Source: an uncultured Pelagibacteraceae bacterium (GTDB lineage Bacteria; Pseudomonadota; Alphaproteobacteria; Pelagibacterales; Pelagibacteraceae). From it: a stretch of 53,956 nucleotides of DNA. Below are positions 8,132 through 16,533 of this stretch, in pieces. Made by a program: the position numbers and the translations under genes. Where the stretch lies: contig CABXRR010000004.1 of the NCBI GenBank assembly GCA_902514695.1, positions 1 to 53,956 of the forward strand. Reading direction: 5' to 3'. Position 1 is the first letter of the stretch. Each line of letters opens with the position of its first letter. Below the pieces are notes generated by a model. That model made no database searches. It had not been told where the DNA came from and was given only the letters and a program-made list of their open reading frames with translations.

Positions 8132-9790
8132 CTATTCTTTATGTTTTTTTTTTGATTCTATATCAAGTAAATTTGCATCTGGAAACTTTTCCACAACATT
8201 TTTATATAATTGCGAGTCCATTGCTTTTTTTATAAGATCTTTTTTATCATTTAAAATTTTCTCTTTGATTGAAATTTTACCTTTTGCTTTACTTAAAGTG
8301 ATAATCCATCTTTCTTTCGTCCACTCAAATAATTTAAGAGACAAATCTTTAACAAAATTTTTGTCTAAATTATCATTAAAAGATATTTCTATTCTGTTTT
8401 TCTCAAAACTAACAAGATTTACATTTTTCTCTAATTCATATTTAAGTTTCATTTCCTTGTTTGTTGCACAAACTTCTAAAAGTTTATCAAATGAGTTAAT
8501 TGAAGTATTTTCTTCTGCCTTAATATTCGATTGTGGTTCAACTTTAATTTTTTTTTCTTGTGTAACATTTTTAATTTGATTTACAGCTTCTTTTTTAAAT
8601 TCAGATAAATTATTTTTTTCCTCAGATTTCACGTTTGGATTATCATTTTCAATATTTTTTTTAGGTTTAGATGAGATGAGATAAAGTAATCTCATTAAAA
8701 ACATTTCAATCGACAAATTTTGATTTGAAACAATATCTAATTCCTCAAGAGTCTTAATTGTAAATTGCCAGAATAATATTAAGACTTGATCATCTACTTG
8801 ATTGGATAATTCTTTAATTCTAGAAAATTCGTCATCGTTTAATGAAAAATTTGTACTCTCCAAAGTTAATGAATTGATATTCTTAAAATAGTAGATTAAT
8901 TCTAAAAAATCGTTTATGAAAACTTTTGGCTCTACACCTTGATCATAAATTTTTCTATAAATCTCTATTACTTTTTTTTCTTCGCCTTTTAAAATTAGTT
9001 CAAAAAAGTTAATTAGTGAGGATTTGTCAAAATATCCAAAAATTTCTTGAGCAGTTTTTAAGTCCAATTCCTTATTATTATCTAAAGTTAATAATCCCCT
9101 ATCCAATAAAGATAGTGCATCTCTCACAGACCCTTCAGATATTTTAACTATTAGCTTTAAAGCCTCATCAGATACTTTCCCGCCTTCTTTTTCTTTTATA
9201 TCTTTTAAAAATTTAAATAATTCTGATGATTTAATTCTAGATAAATCAAATCTTTGACACCTTGAAACGACAGTGATTGGTATTTTTTTGATTTCTGTTG
9301 TTGCAAATATAAATTTTAGACTTCCTCCATTTTCGTATTGAGGTGGTTCTTCTAGTGTTTTAAGTAATGCGTTAAAAGCTTGCTTGCTTAACATGTGAAC
9401 TTCATCGACAATAAATATTTTATATTTTGATGACGTTGGTCCATATCTTGAAAACTCTATTAAATCTCTAACATCATCCACTCCTGTTTTGCTGGCTGCA
9501 TCCATCTCTAAAACGTCAATATGACTTGAATTTGAGATGGCTTCACAATTATCACATAATTTATCACTACATAATTTATCAACACCTCTTAAACAGTTTA
9601 ATGATTTAGCAACTATCCTAGCAATTGTTGTTTTTCCAACACCACGTATGCCAGTAAATAAATATGCATTTGGCGTTTTATTTACTTTAATTGAATTTAT
9701 AATTGTTTCTGCAATTAAATTTTGACCTATCAATTCATCAAAGTTTGATGGTCTATATTTTAGTGCTAAAACTTTTGAGTTTTTATTCAT
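8132..9790 (-). CDS. dnaX: DNA polymerase III subunit tau/gamma (clamp loader)
   Basis: The clamp-loader ATPase. The AAA+ module has Walker A GIRGVGKTTIAR near residue 48, a cysteine-rich zinc segment (CLRGVDKLCSDKLCDNC), Walker B IFIVDEVHMLS and sensor FATTE. Domain III ends near EMFLMRLLYLISS (about residue 373). A low-complexity Lys/Glu linker and a tau-type C-terminal region follow, giving 552 aa. At the domain III/linker border the message has an A8 run; a one-base slip would end translation within two codons (separate entry). The start lies 11 nt after the SRP RNA 3' end; the AGGA in that gap can serve as the ribosome binding site. Confidence 0.97.
   Translation of the reverse strand: MNKNSKVLALKYRPSNFDELIGQNLIAETIINSIKVNKTPNAYLFTGIRGVGKTTIARIVAKSLNCLRGVDKLCSDKLCDNCEAISNSSHIDVLEMDAASKTGVDDVRDLIEFSRYGPTSSKYKIFIVDEVHMLSKQAFNALLKTLEEPPQYENGGSLKFIFATTEIKKIPITVVSRCQRFDLSRIKSSELFKFLKDIKEKEGGKVSDEALKLIVKISEGSVRDALSLLDRGLLTLDNNKELDLKTAQEIFGYFDKSSLINFFELILKGEEKKVIEIYRKIYDQGVEPKVFINDFLELIYYFKNINSLTLESTNFSLNDDEFSRIKELSNQVDDQVLILFWQFTIKTLEELDIVSNQNLSIEMFLMRLLYLISSKPKKNIENDNPNVKSEEKNNLSEFKKEAVNQIKNVTQEKKIKVEPQSNIKAEENTSINSFDKLLEVCATNKEMKLKYELEKNVNLVSFEKNRIEISFNDNLDKNFVKDLSLKLFEWTKERWIITLSKAKGKISIKEKILNDKKDLIKKAMDSQLYKNVVEKFPDANLLDIESKKKHKE
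8649..8665 (-). other. Candidate slip site in dnaX giving a gamma-like short product
   Basis: The coding strand reads CCT followed by eight A residues, then TATTGA. In frame 0 this is Pro-Lys-Lys-Asn-Ile-Glu. A -1 ribosomal slip, or insertion of one A by RNA polymerase slippage, gives Pro-Lys-Lys-Lys-Tyr-stop, a product of about 380 residues containing exactly domains I-III. E. coli makes gamma by -1 frameshifting and Thermus by transcriptional slippage on an A run, at the equivalent domain border. A8 runs are common in such AT-rich DNA, so this is suggestive only. Confidence 0.4.
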
Positions 9791-9801
9791 TATTTTTCCT
9801 A

Positions 9802-9885
9802 GGAGACTAGAACCTGAGTAACTGTCTTTACGACTGCTTCCGTTAAGATCTGGTCGGGTTCAAGCAGCACCCACCTCTAGCCTCC
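9802..9885 (-). ncRNA. ffs: Signal recognition particle 4.5S-type RNA
   Basis: A perfect 9-bp closing stem pairs GGAGGCTAG with CTAGTCTCC. Inside it GAACC pairs with GGTTC. The apical domain reads ACCAGATCTTAACGGAAGCA, matching the conserved SRP core (CAG-TC on the 5' side, GGAAGCAG on the 3' side). The tip loop is UAAC closed by U-G instead of the common GGAA loop. Size is about 84 nt. Location just upstream of dnaX is a known alphaproteobacterial arrangement. Ends are set by the stem and could extend a few bases. Confidence 0.9.
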
Positions 9886-9935
9886 AAAACTATTATAGCA
9901 GTAATGATTTCTAATCCACAAGAAAAGATTAAAAA

Positions 9936-10766
9936 TTATTTATCTCTTTGTTTGTCAGCTTCAAAAACACCTAGGACGTGAAAATCCTGGCAGTGCAATC
10001 CTAATTCTTCAAGAGATTTTTGAACTTTAGGATCTTCTATATGTCCATCGAGGTCACATAAAAAAAAGAAAGAATCAAAAGAATTCTTTTCTGGATAACT
10101 TTGTAATTTTGTTAAATTAACTCCATTAATGGCAAAGCCACCTAACGATTGATATAGTGCAGCAGGTTTACTTTTTAATTTAAACAAAAAAGATGTAATA
10201 TATTTCTTGTTAGTAAAGTCAGGTTGAAAAATATCTTTCCCCATTATTAAAAACCTTGTGAGATTACCCTTCTCATTTTCAATATTTTTTTTAATAATTT
10301 GCAAGTTGTAAGTTTTTGCACTCAAAGATGACGCAATCGCAGCTTTGGTCTTGTCTGGATTTTTTGAAATCATTTCTGCTGATCCCGCTGTGTCCGCTCT
10401 TACATGTTCAATAAAATTATTAGATTTAATAAACTTAGAACATTGAGATAATGCTTGACCATGGGAATAAATATCCTTTATTTCAGAAAGTTTAGCTCCA
10501 TGGTGAGCTAATAGATTGTGTTCAATTTTTTGGAAATATTCTGCATAAATATTTAATCTATATTGAAATATTAAATATTCAATTCCTATGTTTCCTGTAA
10601 TTCTATTTGACTCTGGAATAATAATTTTAGAGTTTGAATCTTTAACAGCTTTTAAAAAACATTCATCAAAAGTTTTGCATGGAATGATTTCTGCTTTAGG
10701 TTCAATTGATAGCGCAGCTAAATGAGAATATGCTCCGAATGTTCCTTGAAAATAAATTTTACTCAT
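9936..10766 (-). CDS. pheA: Prephenate dehydratase
   Basis: Converts prephenate to phenylpyruvate for phenylalanine synthesis. 276 aa with no chorismate mutase domain, as usual in alphaproteobacteria. The N-terminal catalytic domain starts YFQGTFGAYSHLAA and carries the NLTRFLIMG motif near residue 168. A C-terminal ACT domain follows (SFLFKLKSKPAALYQSLGGFAINGVNLTKLQSY). The phenylalanine-binding ESRP of the ACT domain reads QSYP here, so feedback control may differ. Its start overlaps the last base of kdsB, so kdsB-pheA form one unit. Confidence 0.95.
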   Translation of the reverse strand: MSKIYFQGTFGAYSHLAALSIEPKAEIIPCKTFDECFLKAVKDSNSKIIIPESNRITGNIGIEYLIFQYRLNIYAEYFQKIEHNLLAHHGAKLSEIKDIYSHGQALSQCSKFIKSNNFIEHVRADTAGSAEMISKNPDKTKAAIASSLSAKTYNLQIIKKNIENEKGNLTRFLIMGKDIFQPDFTNKKYITSFLFKLKSKPAALYQSLGGFAINGVNLTKLQSYPEKNSFDSFFFLCDLDGHIEDPKVQKSLEELGLHCQDFHVLGVFEADKQRDK

Positions 10767-11500
10767 TAGGACTTATATTCCATTATTTTTTTTATAGCTA
10801 CAAAATCCTCTTTTGTATCTACTCCAATCGGAGATGATTTAGCAAGTGCAACATTGATTTTTATATTGCTATCCAGTGCTCTTAACTGTTCAAGTCTATA
10901 TTTAATTTCATTTTGTGACTGACTCAACGAAACAAAATTTTCTAGAGTCTTTAGTTGATAACAATAAATTCCAAGATGATGATAAATATTTTTTTTAGTA
11001 TCGACCGATTTTCTTATAAAATTAATCGCTTCAGGAAATTCTGATTTGTTTAAATTTTCTTTTGTAATAACTTTAACTATATTTTCGTTTTGATGTAAAT
11101 TTTTATCTAAAATATTAGAGGCCAATGTACCCAAATTAGATTTTGTTTTTATCATTTGTGTATGAAGTTTTCTAATATCATCAATATCCATTAAAGGTTC
11201 GTCTCCTTGAAGGTTCATAACTAGGTCGATATCAAATTTTCTGAGCTTATTTATAGCCTCAAATATTCTATCAGTTCCAGTTTTGTGATTATTACCTGTC
11301 ATGATTGCTTGACCTCCATTACTATGAACATCATCCATTATTTCTTTATCTTCGGTTGCCACAAATACTTCTCCGATATTAGCCTTTAAAGCTTTTTTAA
11401 ATACATGGGAAATAATGGATAAACCATTAATCTTAAGCAAAGGCTTTCCTGGCAGCCTAGATGCCGATAACCTAGATGGAATTATGACTAATGTTTTCAT
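10766..11500 (-). CDS. kdsB: 3-deoxy-manno-octulosonate cytidylyltransferase (CMP-KDO synthetase)
   Basis: Activates KDO with CTP for lipopolysaccharide inner core synthesis in the cytosol. 244 aa. The nucleotidyltransferase start VIIPSRLSASRLPGKPL, the VNLQGDEP-type motif (LVMNLQGDEPLMD) and the C-terminal YHHLGIYCYQ and EQLRAL segments are all present. First gene of a two-gene unit with pheA; divergent from the cytochrome c gene across 107 bp in which I see no clear regulatory site. Together with kdsD and lptC/lptB in this window it shows that the cell makes LPS. Confidence 0.96.
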   Translation of the reverse strand: MKTLVIIPSRLSASRLPGKPLLKINGLSIISHVFKKALKANIGEVFVATEDKEIMDDVHSNGGQAIMTGNNHKTGTDRIFEAINKLRKFDIDLVMNLQGDEPLMDIDDIRKLHTQMIKTKSNLGTLASNILDKNLHQNENIVKVITKENLNKSEFPEAINFIRKSVDTKKNIYHHLGIYCYQLKTLENFVSLSQSQNEIKYRLEQLRALDSNIKINVALAKSSPIGVDTKEDFVAIKKIMEYKS

Positions 11501-11607
11501 TCTTTTTTTTATTAAGAATTAGATTATAAACAGAGGCAAAATTGTACATTAAAATATAAGCAATTTTTTATTTATAATGTTATACGTTCAATTTAAATTT
11601 TAATAAA

Positions 11608-12147
11608 ATGGATTCTTTTGAACTAAATAAGATAATTGCTGCTGTTTTAATGGTCGCTCTCCTTATTATTGGAATTGGTAAAATTTCAAATATTATATTT
11701 TACGTAGAAAAACCTAAAACCCCAGGATATGCCATCGAAGTTGAGAAAGTTGCTAGCATCTCTGGTACTGAAGTAGAAGTTGCTGATGAAAAAGTTGATA
11801 TCGCCGCTCTAATGGCAATGGGCGATGTAACTAGTGGAGAAAAAATTTTTAAAAAATGTGCTGCATGTCATTCAATAGTTAAGGATGGAAAAAATAAAAT
11901 TGGTCCTGCACTGTACAATGTTGTTGGTAGACAGGTTGGTGGAGTAAGTGATTATAAATATTCAAAAGCTTTGGCTGGTTATGAAAAATCTTGGACATTT
12001 GAGGAACTTAATGGCTTTTTACTAAAACCAGCAAAATGGATTAAAGGCACTAAGATGGCTTATGCAGGTCTCAGAAAAGAAGAGGATAGAGCATCAATAA
12101 TTAAATATTTAAACCAAAATTCAGATAGTCCTCAACCATTACCTTAG
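11608..12147 (+). CDS. cycM: Membrane-anchored class I cytochrome c (CycM type)
   Basis: An N-terminal hydrophobic helix (residues ~8-32) acts as an uncleaved anchor, followed by a ~35-residue linker and a class I cytochrome c domain. Heme attachment CAACH is at residues 84-88, the conserved IGPALYNVVGR follows, and Met150 in GTKMAYAG is the likely sixth ligand. Such anchored cytochromes carry electrons from the bc1 complex to a cytochrome c oxidase at the inner membrane. Its 3' end overlaps argF by 9 bp on the opposite strand. Confidence 0.93.
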   Translation: MDSFELNKIIAAVLMVALLIIGIGKISNIIFYVEKPKTPGYAIEVEKVASISGTEVEVADEKVDIAALMAMGDVTSGEKIFKKCAACHSIVKDGKNKIGPALYNVVGRQVGGVSDYKYSKALAGYEKSWTFEELNGFLLKPAKWIKGTKMAYAGLRKEEDRASIIKYLNQNSDSPQPLP

Positions 12148-13068
12148 TTTTCCAAAACAATAAAGTAATATGGACTTTTGCACATGAATTCTATTTAAAG
12201 CCTGTTGCCAAACTTTAGATTGCTTACTTGAAAATACTTTTTCATCAACTTCATTTCCTCTTGGTAAGCAGTGAAGAAAAATAGAATCTTTTTTTGCAAA
12301 ACTCATTAATTTTCTATCAATTTTAAACTTTTTAAAACTTTTTAATTTTTTAATTTTGTTTCCTTTATCATTCATTGATATTACTTTATCTGAAAAAACT
12401 ACATCAGCACCTGTTGCAGCTTTTTTTGGATCATCATAAATAAAAATTTTATTTCTATTCCTTTTGATGTATCTAATAATTTTTTTATTAGGTTGGTAAT
12501 TCTTTGGACAGCCAATATTTAACTTAAAAGAAAACTTAATTGATGCAGCTATTAATGAATTTAAAACATTATTAGAATCTCCAATCCAAGTAATATTTAA
12601 CTTTGATATTGGTTTTTTTTTAATTTCTTCAACTGTGAAAACATCAGATAAAATTTGAGTTGCATGAGAACTTGGACTCAATCCATTAATAATTGGTATA
12701 GATAAATATTTCTTAAATTCTTCTAATTTTTTATCACTATCTGTTCGAAGCATAAAAGCATTACCAAAATTAGAGAGAATTTTTGCTGTATCCTCAATGC
12801 TCTCACCACCTTTGGATAAATGCAACTCATCTGGTCTTAGTGTCAGCGCACTACCACCAAGTTGTTTGATTGCCAAATAAAAACTTAATCTAGTTCTTAA
12901 GCTTGATTTTTCAAACATTTGTATTAATAATTTTCCTTTCAAGGGAGCTTCTTTATCAACTTCAAGGTTATTAAGTTTTTTTCTTGCATTTTTTCTTTTT
13001 TGGGCATCAGTAATAATTTTTCTAAGATCTTTAGATGGAATATCTTTTAAATTTATAAAATGTTTCAT
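12139..13068 (-). CDS. argF: Ornithine carbamoyltransferase
   Basis: Makes citrulline from ornithine and carbamoyl phosphate. 309 aa, full length, with the fold-defining order of motifs. Several signature residues differ: the carbamoyl-phosphate motif STRTR reads SLRTR (residues 56-60), HPCQ reads HATQ (135-138) and the SMG loop reads SMN. The downstream HCLPRGNEVDEKVF is normal. It follows argD with one base between them, which supports an arginine role despite the substitutions. Confidence 0.9.
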   Translation of the reverse strand: MKHFINLKDIPSKDLRKIITDAQKRKNARKKLNNLEVDKEAPLKGKLLIQMFEKSSLRTRLSFYLAIKQLGGSALTLRPDELHLSKGGESIEDTAKILSNFGNAFMLRTDSDKKLEEFKKYLSIPIINGLSPSSHATQILSDVFTVEEIKKKPISKLNITWIGDSNNVLNSLIAASIKFSFKLNIGCPKNYQPNKKIIRYIKRNRNKIFIYDDPKKAATGADVVFSDKVISMNDKGNKIKKLKSFKKFKIDRKLMSFAKKDSIFLHCLPRGNEVDEKVFSSKQSKVWQQALNRIHVQKSILLYCFGKLR

Positions 13069-13069
13069 T

Positions 13070-14236
13070 TTACTTTGATTCTAAACAAACTTTATTAATT
13101 ATTTTTAAAGCCTGATAGATCTCATTTTTTTTTACGTTTAAAGGAGGCAAAATACGAACAACATTTTCAGCTGCACGAATGGTCAAAAGTTTATTATCCA
13201 TTAATCTTTTTATAAACTTTGTTTGGTCTTTATGAAGCTGTATACCTATTAACAAACCTCTTCCTCTAATTTCTTTTATAATATGAGGATATTTTTCCTT
13301 TAGCTTATTTAAACTTGAAAGGAAATATTTTGATAAATTCTTTATATTTTTGAGAAATTTCTTATTAGAAACGATATCCATCACAGTATTTCCAACTGCC
13401 ATAGCCAAAGTATTTCCTCCAAAAGTAGAACCATGAGTTCCTGGTGTCATTCCTTTAGCAACTTTTTTATTCATTAGGACTGCACCAATGGGAAATCCAC
13501 CTCCAATTCCTTTTGCAATTGGGACTATATCTGGTTTTACTTTAGATTTTTCAAAAGCAAAAAAATCACCTGATCGAGAAATTCCACATTGTACTTCATC
13601 TAAAATAAGTAATATTTTTTTTTCATTACATAATTTTCTCAAATCTTTTAAACACCAATCTGGTATTTCTTTAATTCCACCTTCTCCCATAATTGTTTCA
13701 ACCATTATAGCTGCTGTATTTTTTGTTATCTTTTTCTTTAAAGACTTATGATCACCAAATCTAAAATGATCAAATCCTGGGACTTTAGGTCCAAATCCTT
13801 CTGTCATTTTTTTACTACCACTAGCAAAAATTGCTGCAATAGTTCTTCCATGAAATGAATTCTTAATACATAGTATTCTATTTTTTTTGGGTTTGCCAAT
13901 TGAGTAAAAGTATCTTCTTGCTACTTTAATAGCAGCTTCTGTTGCTTCAGCACCACTATTTTGAAACATTACATAATCAGCAAATGTTTTTTTACACAAT
14001 TTTTTAGCTAATTTTTCTCCCTCTGGAATTTGAAAAGCATTAGACACGTGCCAAAGTTTCTTTGATTGATCTTTGATAGTTTTTACCAATTTTGGATGAG
14101 CATGTCCTAAAGAATTAACCGCAATCCCACTAACAAAATCTAAATATTTTTTCCCATCAGTAGAATAAAGGTAGCTTCCTTTTCCGAATTTAAAGGAAAT
14201 TTTTTTTCTATTATAATTTTTTGCTAAATAACTCAT
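13070..14236 (-). CDS. argD: Acetylornithine aminotransferase
   Basis: PLP-dependent class III aminotransferase making N-acetylornithine; it may also serve the succinyl-DAP step of lysine synthesis. 388 aa. Visible: YLDFVSGIAVNSLGHAHP at the N-terminus, FQNSGAEATEAAIKVAR, SFHGRT, the cofactor Asp region ILDEVQCGISRSG, and the PLP lysine in PIAKGIGGGFPIGA. It is the first gene of argD-argF. dapD and dapE for the lysine branch lie 31 kb away in this window, with no separate dapC beside them. Confidence 0.96.
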   Translation of the reverse strand: MSYLAKNYNRKKISFKFGKGSYLYSTDGKKYLDFVSGIAVNSLGHAHPKLVKTIKDQSKKLWHVSNAFQIPEGEKLAKKLCKKTFADYVMFQNSGAEATEAAIKVARRYFYSIGKPKKNRILCIKNSFHGRTIAAIFASGSKKMTEGFGPKVPGFDHFRFGDHKSLKKKITKNTAAIMVETIMGEGGIKEIPDWCLKDLRKLCNEKKILLILDEVQCGISRSGDFFAFEKSKVKPDIVPIAKGIGGGFPIGAVLMNKKVAKGMTPGTHGSTFGGNTLAMAVGNTVMDIVSNKKFLKNIKNLSKYFLSSLNKLKEKYPHIIKEIRGRGLLIGIQLHKDQTKFIKRLMDNKLLTIRAAENVVRILPPLNVKKNEIYQALKIINKVCLESK

Positions 14237-14345
14237 ATCTCTTATTAACTAAAATCTTTGTATAAACAAAAAAATTAAATACAAGCTAGGATTGTATATC
14301 TAATAAAATATTTTTCTAATTTATTGTTGATAACTGTAATTTATT

Positions 14346-14366
14346 ACTTGTTTAAAAAAAACAAGT
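14346..14366. promoter_or_regulatory. 8-bp inverted repeat upstream of gcrA
   Basis: ACTTGTTT and AAACAAGT flank a 5-A spacer, 48 bp before the preferred gcrA start, in the 178-bp gap between argD and gcrA. The perfect palindrome could be an operator or an RNA hairpin; there is no clear U-run after it for a terminator. The rest of this gap shows nothing I recognise. Confidence 0.3.
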
Positions 14367-14414
14367 ATCACTATATTGTATTATTATAAATGTTTAACAC
14401 AATATGTAGTCAAA

Positions 14415-14909
14415 ATGAGCTGGACAGAAGAAAAGGTTAATAAATTAAAAGAGTTATGGGGCAAGGGAAGCACTGCTAGTCAAATAGCAGAGATAATAGG
14501 TGGCATCAGTAGAAATGCTGTTATAGGAAAAGCTCATAGACTTAACCTGTCAGCAAAAATAAAAACACGAACAGCAACGTCTAATCAATCTTTTAAAAAT
14601 ACAATTGATGAAAAAAATTCAAAAAATAGATTAAGTAAAAGAAATAAATTTAAATCTTTAATTATAGATAAAGATTTTGAACCTGAAAATCCAAAACAAT
14701 TAGAGGAGTTAACTGACAATGATTGTAAATATCCTATAGGTCATCCTAATGAAAAGGATTTTTATTTTTGTGGCAGAACTTCACTAAAAGATTTTAGTTA
14801 TTGCAAATTACATCTTCTTTACAGTTATCAATCAAAAAATAAAAAGGACGAACCAATCGATAAGAACGAAATTCCTGAATTTATCGAAAAAAAAATTAAG
14901 TCTGCTTAA
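14415..14909 (+). CDS. gcrA: GcrA-type cell cycle regulator
   Basis: GcrA works with sigma-70 RNA polymerase and CcrM-methylated promoters in alphaproteobacteria. The conserved N-terminus MSWTEEKVNKLKELWGKGSTASQIAEIIG is a helix-turn-helix, and AVIGKAHRL follows. A basic linker leads to the C-terminal DCKYPIGHPNEKDFYFCG...YCKLH segment typical of the family. I start at the ATG at 14415 (164 aa) because the family begins with MSWT; the ORF-track start at 14376 is a TTG that adds an unrelated leader. Confidence 0.93.
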   Translation: MSWTEEKVNKLKELWGKGSTASQIAEIIGGISRNAVIGKAHRLNLSAKIKTRTATSNQSFKNTIDEKNSKNRLSKRNKFKSLIIDKDFEPENPKQLEELTDNDCKYPIGHPNEKDFYFCGRTSLKDFSYCKLHLLYSYQSKNKKDEPIDKNEIPEFIEKKIKSA

Positions 14910-14922
14910 TTAAAATTTATTT

Positions 14923-15894
14923 TTATGGTGTCTCTTTGTTCTTATACTTTTCTGTAGAAAACTGCCCTCCCTCTTTCCACATATAACTATATTTCTTAAC
15001 CTCGGTATCAAAAAATTTTTTTGAAGGGATACCTAAATCTGAGTTTGTTTTATACTTACCTGATGTAATATTGTCATATTTTAAAAGTTTTATTTGATCC
15101 TTAGTAATTAATGGTTTTGGTAAAAGTTGAAAGAATGAAGCTGATAAATTTGCAATTAATAAAGGGAGTGGAAATAAAATTCTTTTTTTATCAATAAGTT
15201 TTAATAATTTCTCTAAAATTTCCCTAAACGTTATTGTCTCTGGACCGACACATTCTACTACATTTGAATAAATTCTATTAGATATTATATGGAAAATTAT
15301 ATCTGTTAAATCCGAACAATGAATTGGCATGAATTTTGTTTTTCCATTATGATAAAGTGGAAAACAAGGAAGTCTATTTAAAATAGTCATAAAACTTGTT
15401 GTAAAATTATCATCGATTGAATATACGATCGAGGGTCTCAATATTGTTATTAGAGAAAAATTATCTATAATATTTTTTTCCCCTTCTAATTTTGAAATAG
15501 CATATTTTGAATCTACTGCTTCATTAATACCAAGGGCAGATATATGAATAAAATGTTTAAGCTTATACTCTTTACAAAGTTTAGCCAATAATGAGGGGAA
15601 AATGGAGTGAATATTTTTAAAACTGTTTCCTCCTCTTTTCTCGAATAAAATTCCAATTAAATTTATACAAATATCAGCTTTTTCAAAAAGCTTTCTAATC
15701 TTTTTTTCATCAAATATATTTGCCTCTACTATATCTATATACCCTGCATTTGCTTGTGTTTTTATTACATAACTCTTTTGGTGAATATTTCGTGTCACTA
15801 CAGTCACTCTGTAGTTACTTTTGGTTAACTTTCTTATAAGTTGTCTGCCTATTTGACCGCTTCCACCAAAAATTAGACAATTTTTTGCTTTCAT
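14923..15894 (-). CDS. NAD(P)-binding short-chain reductase, NDUFA9-like (complex I assembly/39 kDa type)
   Basis: An atypical SDR. The Rossmann motif GGSGQIGRQLIRKL sits at the N-terminus, followed by the NLIGILFEKRG and HISALGINEAVDSKYAISKLEGE segments typical of the NDUFA9/YbjT-like group in alphaproteobacteria. The classical YxxxK appears as YAISK. 323 aa. In mitochondria the homologue is a complex I accessory subunit; in bacteria the role is not settled. Its start lies only 16 bp from the divergent rnd start. Confidence 0.8.
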   Translation of the reverse strand: MKAKNCLIFGGSGQIGRQLIRKLTKSNYRVTVVTRNIHQKSYVIKTQANAGYIDIVEANIFDEKKIRKLFEKADICINLIGILFEKRGGNSFKNIHSIFPSLLAKLCKEYKLKHFIHISALGINEAVDSKYAISKLEGEKNIIDNFSLITILRPSIVYSIDDNFTTSFMTILNRLPCFPLYHNGKTKFMPIHCSDLTDIIFHIISNRIYSNVVECVGPETITFREILEKLLKLIDKKRILFPLPLLIANLSASFFQLLPKPLITKDQIKLLKYDNITSGKYKTNSDLGIPSKKFFDTEVKKYSYMWKEGGQFSTEKYKNKETP

Positions 15895-15910
15895 ATATAT
15901 ATAATTAAAA

Positions 15911-16522
15911 ATGAATATTGATATTAAACTTCACAAAGGTGATTTACCAGATGATTTAAAATTAGGCAATTTAATTGCAGTAGATGGAGAATTTATGGGT
16001 TTAAATGTTAGACGTGATCCTCTATGCTTAATTCAAATTTCAACTGGTAATTCTGATGCTCATGTAATTCAATTGGATAGATCAAAATATGAGGCACCAA
16101 ATTTAATTAAAGTGCTAGCTGATGAAAAAATTACAAAAATCTTTCACTATGGAAGAGCTGATATAGCACACATTAAATATTATTTAAAAACTGAAACAAA
16201 TAATATTTTAGATACCAAAATTGCCTCTAAGCTAGCCAGATCTTACTCTGACGTTCATTCATTAAAACATTTAATTAAAGAATTTGTTAACGTTGATATT
16301 AGCAAACAATTTCAAAGCTCGGATTTTGGTGGTGAATTATCGCCTGCACAATTAAAATATTGTGCAAATGATGTAATTTATCTTCATAAAATTCATGAAG
16401 AATTAAGCAAAATTTTAAAAAGAGAGAATAGAATTGAATTATATAATGAATGTTTAAATTTTTTAAAAACAAGAGTTAACCTGGATCTTGCACTATTTAA
16501 AGATGATATCTGGGCGCATTAA
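15911..16522 (+). CDS. rnd: Ribonuclease D-like 3'-5' exonuclease (exonuclease domain only)
   Basis: DEDDy exonuclease: VDGEFMGL (DxE), FHYGRADIAHIKYYL, and YCANDVIYLHKIHE with the Tyr and the last Asp. 203 aa, so the HRDC domains of E. coli RNase D are absent; this single-domain form is common in alphaproteobacteria. Likely acts in tRNA 3' maturation or RNA decay. The start is divergent from the NDUFA9-like gene with 16 bp of AT-only DNA between the ATGs and no Shine-Dalgarno. kdsD follows 11 bp downstream. Confidence 0.92.
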   Translation: MNIDIKLHKGDLPDDLKLGNLIAVDGEFMGLNVRRDPLCLIQISTGNSDAHVIQLDRSKYEAPNLIKVLADEKITKIFHYGRADIAHIKYYLKTETNNILDTKIASKLARSYSDVHSLKHLIKEFVNVDISKQFQSSDFGGELSPAQLKYCANDVIYLHKIHEELSKILKRENRIELYNECLNFLKTRVNLDLALFKDDIWAH

Positions 16523-16533
16523 TATAGTTTAAA

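Noticed and set aside
7908-8579. 223-aa plus-strand ORF
   Set aside because: Antisense shadow of ybaB and dnaX, Phe/Ser/Leu-rich as expected from the reverse of Lys-rich AT-rich genes.
14376-14414. TTG-initiated extension of GcrA
   Set aside because: Family proteins start at MSWT.
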